From assembly GCA_021414185.1 (NCBI GenBank), contig JAIOOZ010000518.1, forward strand, positions 1 through 14,645: a stretch of DNA of 14,645 bases, in the 5' to 3' direction. The notes beneath the pieces are model-generated. The model was not told where the DNA came from. It saw only the letters and a program-made list of their open reading frames with translations, and ran no database searches. The position numbers were made by a program, and so were the translations under genes. This stretch comes from Betaproteobacteria bacterium. GTDB taxonomy: Bacteria > Pseudomonadota > Gammaproteobacteria > Burkholderiales > SG8-41. The stretch's first letter is position 1. Each line of letters starts with the position of its first letter. This document shows positions 1 to 5,498 of the stretch, one piece after another.

Positions 1-1
1 G

Positions 2-211
2 AAAAGAATTTATGCCGACTCGGTCGTGTATTCGAGCGAGGCGCTGCGCGACAGCATAGAGGCATTCGGTGATGAGCACGTGCTTTATGGTACCGACTTC
101 CCGCATAACATCAGCGATATGTCCGGCACGCTGGCGCTCATAGAGAAGCTGACGCCGGCGGCGCGGGATAATGTGCGTGGGGCTAATGCGCAGCGGGTGT
201 TCAAGCTCTAA
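2..211 (+). CDS. Amidohydrolase family protein, C-terminal fragment
   Basis: Only the last 69 residues are present; the reading frame is open at the left edge of the window. The fragment carries the LYGTDFPH signature (around codons at 80-110), which in amidohydrolase-2 (ACMSD/metal-dependent TIM-barrel) enzymes contains the late metal-binding aspartate. It is followed by a helical tail ending in a RGANAQRVFKL-type terminus, where these proteins usually end (..N.A.R.F.L). The GTG at 26 is internal and is not a start. The substrate cannot be inferred from this fragment; such enzymes hydrolyse or decarboxylate carboxylates, lactones or amides. The next gene begins six bases after its stop in the same frame, so the two may be co-transcribed. 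Confidence 0.8.
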   Translation, partial: KRIYADSVVYSSEALRDSIEAFGDEHVLYGTDFPHNISDMSGTLALIEKLTPAARDNVRGANAQRVFKL

Positions 212-217
212 ACAATT

Positions 218-991
218 GTGTCCATAGTAGATAAAGACGCAGCAGGCGAATCGCCAACCGCTGAGTCCACGCCGGGCGGCGCTGCCGCGCCGGTGGCTGA
301 CCCTTCAAAAGAGAAATCTACTGCCGTTGGAAATGTTATCGTTCTTGCAATATTCGCAACCGCCTTCGCGTCGGGATTCTGGTTGCCGACCAAGTTCGAT
401 GTCAGTCATCTGGCTGCCGGTTTTATAGGTTTCGGCGTTGCGGTGTTTATCGCGATCTCGGGCTTCCTTGCCTATTTGGGCATTTGGGCATGGCTCGCAC
501 GAAAGCGCGCCCGGCGCGAAATCGGCCTCGTTCCCGCCAAAGACGATCCGGCATTTCAAAAGGCGATGGCCGAATTCGACGCGGATGTAAAAGCTCTCGG
601 GATCGACCGCGAGATCGAAGCGTTGGCAACGAGAACTGCTCGCCAAACGCGCGCCATGGATGATTTGCGCGTTTCGGCCGATTTCAAATCCATGTCCAGG
701 GAGCAACAGGAGGTCCGGCTCAAGAAATTTGTCGATGAATGGATGGCGCATTCCAAGGCGGAGATAGAGTTGCAATCTGAATCGACTGCTCGCCGCATTG
801 TCGAGCTGCGCGATCGCCGCGAGCGTGAAGCCAGAACGAATGTGCAGCGCGAAGCGGATATCGAGCGTCTCCACGACATGGAGCGAAGGGCGCAAGCCGG
901 CGGCTACACCGACGAACCGCTGCTAGCGGAAATCCAGGCGCTGCAACTGCGTCTGAATGCGGCAAAGCATTCCGGCCCCGGTGACATTTGA
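218..991 (+). CDS. Hypothetical protein, two membrane helices plus coiled coil
   Basis: I do not recognise this 257-residue protein. Residues 1-35 are a polar, Ala/Pro/Ser-rich segment. Two hydrophobic stretches follow, at about 38-56 (..VIVLAIFATAFASGFW..) and 66-92 (..AAGFIGFGVAVFIAISGF..). They are followed by positive residues (ARKRARR), which suggests the C-terminal part faces the cytoplasm. Residues 100-250 are highly charged, heptad-like helix rich in Glu, Arg, Lys and Gln, consistent with a coiled coil. The start is uncertain: GTG at 218 lies just after the amidohydrolase stop and has no convincing Shine-Dalgarno. GTG at 293 is an alternative that keeps both membrane helices. By eye the gene is less GC-rich than its neighbours. 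Possibly a membrane-anchored scaffold, but no function can be claimed. Confidence 0.6.
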   Translation: MSIVDKDAAGESPTAESTPGGAAAPVADPSKEKSTAVGNVIVLAIFATAFASGFWLPTKFDVSHLAAGFIGFGVAVFIAISGFLAYLGIWAWLARKRARREIGLVPAKDDPAFQKAMAEFDADVKALGIDREIEALATRTARQTRAMDDLRVSADFKSMSREQQEVRLKKFVDEWMAHSKAEIELQSESTARRIVELRDRREREARTNVQREADIERLHDMERRAQAGGYTDEPLLAEIQALQLRLNAAKHSGPGDI

Positions 992-1094
992 GGGTGTTCA
1001 AGTTTTAATTGCCTAATCCTCCCGGTTGCCCCCCGGAAATCCTGTACTAACAAACCTGCTAGACTTTCACCAGTCCAGCCTGCAGGAAATCTAA

Positions 1095-2165
1095 ATGGAA
1101 TTAGCCTCACGCATCATCGAAGCCGCCGACCTCGAGGCGGCGGTGGAAGTCTGTTTTGAAAAAAAATGGACGGACGGCCTGCCGGTGGTGCCGCCGACGC
1201 GCGGCGCGATAGAGCGCATCCTTGCGTACCTCAAGCGCGATCCCGCTGAAGTCGTCGGCGTGGTGCCGCCGCGCAGCGGGGTTGCGACCATAGAGAAAAT
1301 AGCGATCAACTGCGTGATGGCGGGCTGCAAACCCGAGTACGTGCCTATCGTAATCGCAGCGGTCGAAGCGGTGCTCGAAGAAAAATTCAATCTCAACGGC
1401 GTGCAGACGACGACGCACGCGTGCGCGCCGCTGGTCATGGTCAGCGGTCCGGCAGTGAAGACATTGGGCTTCAACACGCGCGAAGGCACGCTCGGCCACG
1501 GTTGCCGCGCGTCGGCGACGATAGGCCGCGCATTGCGCCTCATCCTGTGGAACATCGGCGGCGGCTTTCCCGGCGATCCGTGCAAGACGACACTCGGGCA
1601 TCCCGGCTATTTCACCTTTTGCCTCGCCGAAGACCAGGAGGCGAATCCGTGGGAACCGCTGCACGTCGAGCGCGGCTTCAAGGCTGACGATACTGTCGTT
1701 ACAGTCACGGCGGTGACGGCACCGATGTCGGTGGCGACCGGCGCCGGCTACAGCCCGATCGAAGACGTCCTTTGTTTGCTCGGCGATTCAATCGCAACAC
1801 TCGGCAGCAACAACATCACCGGTGGCGACATGGTTTACGTGCTCGGGCCGATGGCCGTGAAGGCGCTGCATGAAGCGGGGCTCACCAAGGCGCAGGTCAA
1901 GGCAGGCATCATGAAATTCGCGACGCGCCCGGTGCACGAAGCGAAACGCCGCCGCTCGATTTCCGCGACGCATCCGATGCACTGGAGCCACGTTGTAGAC
2001 GAGAACGATCCGAACGCGCGCGTGCCGTGGATACGCTCGCCGGAAAACCTGGTGCTCGTGACCAGCGGCGGCTGGGGTTCGGGTGCTGGATTTTGCGCGC
2101 TGTGTTCGGGTTGGGGCACGCTGGGCGGGTATACGCAGAGCAGGAAGGTGGAGTTTCCAAACTAA
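1095..2165 (+). CDS. Conserved DGLPVVPPT-motif protein, probable partner of the UGSC selenoprotein
   Basis: A 356-residue protein with no signal peptide, of a widespread family without an established function. Visible landmarks are WTDGLPVVPPT (25-35), a VVPPRSGVATIEKIAINCVMAG-type block (56-77), NGVQTTTHACAPLVMVSGP (101-119), GHGCRASATIGRA (134-146) and a C-terminal LVTSGGWGSG followed by a CALC (CxxC) pair at 334 and 337. It contains ten cysteines, several of them in these landmark blocks (73, 78, 110, 137), so a thiol or metal role is conceivable. The start ATG is preceded by AGGA at 1084-1087 with a 7-nt spacer. The next gene on the same strand is the UGSC selenoprotein. From memory, members of this family are often found beside, or fused to, UGSC proteins, so I infer that the two work together. 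The family-level resemblance is well supported; the biochemical role is not. Confidence 0.7.
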   Translation: MELASRIIEAADLEAAVEVCFEKKWTDGLPVVPPTRGAIERILAYLKRDPAEVVGVVPPRSGVATIEKIAINCVMAGCKPEYVPIVIAAVEAVLEEKFNLNGVQTTTHACAPLVMVSGPAVKTLGFNTREGTLGHGCRASATIGRALRLILWNIGGGFPGDPCKTTLGHPGYFTFCLAEDQEANPWEPLHVERGFKADDTVVTVTAVTAPMSVATGAGYSPIEDVLCLLGDSIATLGSNNITGGDMVYVLGPMAVKALHEAGLTKAQVKAGIMKFATRPVHEAKRRRSISATHPMHWSHVVDENDPNARVPWIRSPENLVLVTSGGWGSGAGFCALCSGWGTLGGYTQSRKVEFPN

Positions 2166-2198
2166 AACCATTGGCTACAAGCAATTCAAGAACTATTT

Positions 2199-2302
2199 GC
2201 CACAGAGGACACAGAGGACACAGAGAGAAATGCAAGGAAGGCAGGACTCCAATATTCAGTTCAGGTTGGTTTTTTCTCTGTGAACTCTGTGTCCTCTGTG
2301 GC
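2199..2302. repeat. Intergenic inverted repeat with CCACAGAGGACACAGAG arms
   Basis: The left arm (about 2199-2230) contains GCCACAGAGGACACAGAG followed by a second GACACAGAG unit. The right arm (about 2270-2302) is its imperfect reverse complement, ending CTCTGTGTCCTCTGTGGC. The outer 18 bases match exactly and the inner part pairs less well, around a spacer of about 39 bases. This motif recurs between genes in many environmental proteobacteria and other phyla, where it is often mistranslated as HRGHRGHRE / CELCVLCG peptides. It is probably a miniature, non-autonomous repeat. Here it lies between two genes that appear to belong together. It may have inserted into the operon, and could also act as a strong mRNA hairpin. 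Confidence 0.8.
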
Positions 2303-2335
2303 TTGCATTTGAATTAGAAGAACGAGGAGGGAAGC

Positions 2336-2851
2336 ATGACTATCGAACTATTCGACCCGGTTGGCGAAGTCGAAGCAATCACCCAGAAGCCGCAGCGCAT
2401 ATTGGAGACGCTGGCAGGCAAGCGCGTGGGCTGCATCTTCAACCAGCACGTGTCGGCGATCCCGTTCTGGAAAGCGATGGAAGAAGAGATCGGCAGGACG
2501 CTGAACCCGGCGAGCGTGATGCGCGTCTACAAAACCAACACGTGGGCGCCGGCGCCGCGCGTCGATGCGAACAAATTGCTGGCCGAGACTGATTACGCGT
2601 TGGTAGGCGTCGGGGCCTGAGGGTCCTGCACCTCCGGCGCCGTGCGCGACGGGATATATCTGACGAAAGCGGGACACCCGACGGTGGTGTTCGTGCATGA
2701 CTTCTTTGAGAAGGCAGCGCGCGCGCAGGCGAAGGCGCTCGGCATGCCGGATTTGAAAATCTACGTGTATCCGCAGCACAAGGCCGGCGATTTCGAAGCC
2801 ACGAGCTCGCGGACTGGCTGGAAACGCGCTGACCGCGGCCGACTAAATTAA
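2336..2851 (+). CDS. UGSC-family selenoprotein (Sec95 encoded by UGA)
   Basis: The frame starts at ATG 2336, behind a strong AGGAGG (2325-2330, 5-nt spacer), and is interrupted only by UGA at 2618-2620. Reading that codon as selenocysteine gives a 171-residue protein with ..DYALVGVGA-U-GSCTSGAVRDG.., the defining U-G-S-C motif of the UGSC family (Sec95, Cys98). Sequence after the UGA (HPTVVFVHDFF, KALGMPDLKIYVYPQH) is typical of the family and in frame with the first half. The U-x-x-C pair resembles a redox-active selenenylsulfide, and Cys33 (VGCIFNQH) is a further thiol. Catalytic function is unknown. The gene follows the DGLPVVPPT gene. The C-terminal residues after AGDFEA look aberrant: a one-base shift near 2800 would instead give HELADWLETR and a stop at 2830-2832, so a recent frameshift or sequencing error is possible. 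Without Sec insertion only 94 residues would be made. Confidence 0.85.
2618..2620 (+). other. In-frame UGA predicted to encode selenocysteine (UGSC protein)
   Basis: This TGA is followed by GGG TCC TGC, so the recoded peptide reads U-G-S-C, the hallmark of a known (seleno)protein family in which this position is Sec or Cys. The frame stays open and family-like on both sides. A simple nonsense mutation at exactly this residue is much less likely. Confidence 0.87.
2623..2655 (+). promoter_or_regulatory. Candidate bacterial SECIS element (UGSC gene)
   Basis: The RNA just after the UGA can fold in two ways. Fold A pairs 2627-2631 with 2642-2646 (UGCAC/GUGCG, one G-U), with a lower helix 2623-2626/2652-2655, a five-base bulge at 2647-2651, and a ten-base loop containing GG. 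Fold B pairs 2637-2640 with 2644-2647 (GCGC/GCGC) around a CGU loop, with a lower helix 2633-2635/2652-2654. Fold B places a G second in the loop, 24 nt after the U of UGA, close to the geometry of the E. coli fdhF element. I cannot choose between the folds by eye. Confidence 0.5.
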
Positions 2852-3435
2852 TTCGCCGGCGGTTTGCGCGCAGTCATATTCAGGCTGATCGGCAGCTTGT
2901 AGACCATATTGCTGGTGTCGTCGAAGAGCCCGAATTTCTCGACGCGGACGATGTCGGTAAAGCCGGCATCCTGCAGGTAAGCGGTCAGGATCTCTTCATT
3001 CAGGCCGACGTAGTGGAAGTCCGCTTCGTCCATTTGGCTGCCGAACATGATTCCCATGATCTGCATGCGCTGCTTCAGGCTCATTTCCGGATCCAGGAAC
3101 AACTTGCACAGGGTATCCAGGTCGGGGACGCTTACGCGCAGCGTGCCGCCCGCCGTCAGCACGCGATTGAATTCGCGCAACGCATCCGGCAGTTCCTTCT
3201 GGAACCGCAGGTGCTCGATGACGTGCGACGCGTAAATTTCCAGGATGCTGTGGTCGGCGAAGCGCGACAGGTCCGCGCAATGTCCGAGGTAGTCCACGTG
3301 CGGGCCCGGCAGCACGTTCAGGATCTTCCAGTCGGGATGCGCGATCTGCCCGCCGATGTGCAGGCGGATCGCCGGCGTGCCGGCGCCTGGTTTGCCGCTT
3401 GCGGGAAAAAGGTTTTTCAACAGGGAGGCAAGCAT
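2848..3435 (-). CDS. SAM-dependent methyltransferase (class I, Methyltransf_11-like)
   Basis: A 195-residue protein. The motif-I region is RLHIGGQ (about 24-30) followed by DWKILNV. Acidic residues at VDYLGHCADLSRF (47-59) and the IYASHVIEHL block (67-76) match the pattern of small methyltransferases (..D..L..D.S.D.IYASHVLEH..). They are followed by ALREFNRVLTAGGTLRVSVPDLD (85-107), the usual RVLxPGG motif-III strand. The acceptor substrate is unknown. Its stop overlaps the end of the UGSC gene by three bases in convergent orientation. The start ATG (complement of 3433-3435) has only a weak Shine-Dalgarno. It is divergent from the downstream TctC gene. Confidence 0.8.
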   Translation of the reverse strand: MLASLLKNLFPASGKPGAGTPAIRLHIGGQIAHPDWKILNVLPGPHVDYLGHCADLSRFADHSILEIYASHVIEHLRFQKELPDALREFNRVLTAGGTLRVSVPDLDTLCKLFLDPEMSLKQRMQIMGIMFGSQMDEADFHYVGLNEEILTAYLQDAGFTDIVRVEKFGLFDDTSNMVYKLPISLNMTARKPPAN

Positions 3436-3551
3436 GGCAGCATGGTGGTGCGCGAGGTCTCCATCGAAGCAGTCACACTACCAGAAAAGTCTGGCACGCA
3501 CCCACGCGACTTGCTCGCGCGTACCGCTTGCCCGCGAGCCTGGTTTCCTCC

Positions 3552-3560
3552 TGTTAGAAT
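3552..3560 (+). promoter_or_regulatory. Candidate extended -10 promoter for the TctC gene at 3623
   Basis: TGTTAGAAT fits an extended -10 (TGnTAnAAT) in the 187-bp divergent gap between the methyltransferase and the TctC gene, about 62 bases upstream of the start codon. A TTGCCC at 3528-3533 is too far away (21-bp spacer) to be a good -35, which is tolerable for an extended -10. Nothing else notable was seen in this gap. Confidence 0.35.
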
Positions 3561-3622
3561 TCCAGTCCACACCGCTGCGGCCGCGTTCCTGCGCGCGTCC
3601 CCATTTGTTAGAGAGGAGTTTC

Positions 3623-4594
3623 ATGCCACATTCGATGCGGCGCGCTTGCGTGCTGGCGGCCTTGTATTTCATTGCAAGTGCAGCGACCGCGCAAAACTAT
3701 CCTGCGCGGCCGATTCGCCTGCTGGTGCCTTTTCCTGCAGGTGGCGGGGCGGACACGCTGGCGCGCATATTCGCGCCCAAGCTGGGCGATGCATTGGGCC
3801 AGCAGGTAATCGTCGATAATCGCGCGGGCGGAGGCGGCAACATCGCGCTCGATATCGTGGCGAAAGCGGCACCCGACGGCTACACGCTGATCCTGCCGCT
3901 GAACTCGCTGCTGACCGTCAATCCGAGCATGTACAGCAACCTGCCGTTCAACGTGGAAAAGGACCTGCAGCCGATCACCCAGCTTTCTTCATCGCAGCAC
4001 ATCCTGCTGCTGTATCCGGGCCTCAACGTTTCTTCGGTCAAAGACCTGCTGGCGCTCGCCAAGGCGAAGCCGGGCACGCTGACCTACGCTTCCGCCGGCG
4101 TCGGCAGCACGGCGCACCTCGGCGGCGAACTCCTGAAGTGGCGCGGCGGCGTGGACATCACGCATGTTCCCTTCAAAGGCGCGAGCCCGGGCGTGATCGC
4201 CACCATGTCGGGCGAAGTGCAGATGACCTTCGCCAGCGTCGCCGCCGCGCTGCAGTTCATGCAGGCCGGGAAGTTAAAGGGGCTGGCCGTGACCTCTTTA
4301 AAGCGCGCGCCGACCGCGCCCGAATTGCCGACGCTGGACGAAGCCGGGTTGAAGGGCTTCAACGTCATTTCATGGCACGCGCTGCTCGCGCCGGCGAAAA
4401 CACCTGCTGCAATCGTCAACAAATTGCACGGCGCAGCGCTCGGTCTGGCAAAGCAGCCCGTCATCATGGAAGCCATGGCGAGGCAGGGGATGGAAGCCAC
4501 CACCAACGAACCGGCCGCACTGGCGGCCATGATCAAGGCTGAGACCGCGATGTGGCGCGATGTGATCAAGGCGGCGAACATCCGCGCGGAGTAA
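3623..4594 (+). CDS. TctC/Bug-family tripartite tricarboxylate transporter substrate-binding protein
   Basis: 323 residues, the usual family length. I chose ATG 3623 because it follows AGAGGAG (3612-3618) and opens a clean signal peptide: MPHSMRR, then a hydrophobic core (ACVLAALYFIASAATA), with cleavage likely before Gln24. The frame is open further upstream, but that would add a non-secretory extension. Mature-protein landmarks are YPARPIRLLVPFPAGGGADTLAR, DNRAGGGGNIALDIVAKAAPDGYTL and THVPFKGASPGVIATMSGEVQMTF, all characteristic of Bug proteins that bind carboxylates in the periplasm. No TctA or TctB is nearby, so it may feed a distant transporter or act as a sensor. It lies upstream of the Sec-glutaredoxin gene with a 66-base gap. 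Confidence 0.93.
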   Translation: MPHSMRRACVLAALYFIASAATAQNYPARPIRLLVPFPAGGGADTLARIFAPKLGDALGQQVIVDNRAGGGGNIALDIVAKAAPDGYTLILPLNSLLTVNPSMYSNLPFNVEKDLQPITQLSSSQHILLLYPGLNVSSVKDLLALAKAKPGTLTYASAGVGSTAHLGGELLKWRGGVDITHVPFKGASPGVIATMSGEVQMTFASVAAALQFMQAGKLKGLAVTSLKRAPTAPELPTLDEAGLKGFNVISWHALLAPAKTPAAIVNKLHGAALGLAKQPVIMEAMARQGMEATTNEPAALAAMIKAETAMWRDVIKAANIRAE

Positions 4595-4622
4595 CTGCGC
4601 GGCCGTGCGATAATCTTTTTAA

Positions 4623-4647
4623 GCGGCGCACAATTGTTACGCGCCGC
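4623..4647. other. Perfect 7-bp GC hairpin upstream of the Sec-glutaredoxin gene
   Basis: GCGGCGC (4623-4629) pairs with GCGCCGC (4641-4647) around an 11-base loop that itself contains the palindrome ACAATTGT. It lies 13 bases before ATG 4661. There is no T-run after it on either strand, so it is not a canonical intrinsic terminator. It could attenuate read-through from the TctC gene, affect translation initiation, or be a protein-binding palindrome. Confidence 0.4.
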
Positions 4648-4660
4648 ACCCGGGACCTCA

Positions 4661-5437
4661 ATGGAAAACAACCAGCAACCGCGTTTCGTACTTTTTACCA
4701 AGCCTGGCTGAACGAGCTGCCTGAGGGCGAAAGAGTTTCTTTCGCGCGCAAAGGTGGATTTCGAAGCCGTCGACGTGCTCAACGACCCGGGCGGACGCGA
4801 CCGGTTGCTGGCGCTCGGCGTGCGCAATCTGCCCGTCGTGGCCAGGGGCAAAGAGTACGTGATGGGGCAGAACCTCGAGGACGTCGCGAAGTTCGTCGGC
4901 ATCGATACCGGGCACAAGCGCCTGCCGCCCGCCGAAATACTCGAGAAATGGATCGTCGCGTTAAAAGCGGCGCAGCGCTACATGCCCCAGTTTCCGACGG
5001 CGCGCATCAACGAGTCGGTCGTGCACAACCGCGAACGTCCTGCCCGCCTGCTCGGCCATCATGTCTTTTGCATAGTGGAAACCTATTTGACGGCGGTGAC
5101 GCAAAAGATCGAATACTCCCCCATGAACACCAATGTGCCGGCCGAGGACGAGAACAAGTATCCGACGGGCGCCGACATCGCCCGCTACGGCGATGGCGTC
5201 ATCACGCGTCTGCGGGAGTGGTGGGAGGCCAATAAAAATATTTCGTTCGAGCAGCTGGTGCCCACGTCGTACGGCGACCAGTCGCTGCACGAGGTTTTCG
5301 AGCGCTCGGCGTGGCATTCGGCGCAGCATGTGCGCCAGCTCGCCGACGTGCTGGAGCGCTGGGGCATACCGCCGGACGGCAAGCTCTCCGCCGCGGATCT
5401 GAAAGGGTTGCCGCTGCCGGAGAGGATCTGGGAGTAG
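4661..5437 (+). CDS. Selenocysteine-containing glutaredoxin domain fused to a DinB-like domain
   Basis: The frame opens at ATG 4661 and crosses UGA at 4709-4711, giving 258 residues if the UGA is selenocysteine. Residues 8-19 read RFVLFTKPG-U-TS and then Cys20: a thioredoxin-fold strand followed by a glutaredoxin CxxC motif in which the nucleophilic first Cys is Sec17. The rest of a glutaredoxin follows in frame: FEAVDVL, the cis-proline strand GVRNLPVV (Pro58), and MGQNLEDVAKFVG in place of the usual glutathione-contacting GGxxD loop. From about residue 85 a helical domain follows, with GHHVF (His133/134) and WHSAQH (His219, His223), the HxxxH metal-ligand pattern of the DinB/MDMPI superfamily. 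I infer a soluble thiol- or glutathione-dependent redox enzyme or transferase. The 5' Shine-Dalgarno is weak (GGGA at 4651-4654). The gene is followed by the threonine-aldolase-like gene after 61 bases. Without Sec insertion only 16 residues would be made. Confidence 0.85.
4709..4711 (+). other. In-frame UGA predicted to encode selenocysteine (glutaredoxin active site)
   Basis: The TGA falls exactly where glutaredoxins have their nucleophilic cysteine: KPG-U-T-S-C. Frame and homology continue on both sides, and a SECIS-like hairpin follows. Replacement of this Cys by Sec is established in known selenoprotein glutaredoxins and thioredoxins. Confidence 0.88.
4727..4745 (+). promoter_or_regulatory. 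Bacterial SECIS-like stem-loop (Sec-glutaredoxin gene)
   Basis: GCGAAAG (4727-4733) pairs perfectly with CTTTCGC (4739-4745), leaving the five-base loop AGTTT with G4735 in the second loop position. The loop begins 22 nt after the end of the UGA. Bacterial SECIS models call for a short stem, an apical loop within roughly 16-37 nt of the UGA and a G in the first two loop positions, and this hairpin meets all three. It would be the SelB-binding site. Confidence 0.78.
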
Positions 5438-5498
5438 CGCGCGCAATGCGATGTGCGGTTCCGGGCAACATTCATAACGCAGACGAAAGAGGGGAAAC

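Noticed and set aside
1016..1040. Possible terminator around CCGG...CCGG before the gene at 1095
   Set aside because: The stem is only four base pairs and no T-run follows.
2199..2302. CRISPR-like short repeats (GACACAGAG units)
   Set aside because: There are only a few degenerate tandem units arranged as an inverted repeat, with no regular spacers.
2027..2317. Small frame giving HRGHRGHRE and CELCVLCG peptides
   Set aside because: This is the usual spurious translation of the CCACAGAGGACACAGAG repeat, and it overlaps the end of the upstream gene.
2336..2620. Reading the UGSC gene as a 94-aa protein or a pseudogene ended by a nonsense codon
   Set aside because: The stop falls exactly at the first position of the family signature U-G-S-C, and family-like sequence continues in the same frame.
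3013..3819. Plus-strand open frame overlapping the methyltransferase and the tctC start
   Set aside because: The composition is unlike a protein of this genome, and it conflicts with two genes that have clear family motifs.
4754..5437. Reading the DinB-like gene as a 227-aa protein starting at GTG 4754, or an overlapping frame from about 4552 crossing it
   Set aside because: The GTG start would cut the glutaredoxin domain through its middle, and the overlapping frame yields low-complexity Arg-rich sequence. The UGA-recoded frame gives a complete domain.
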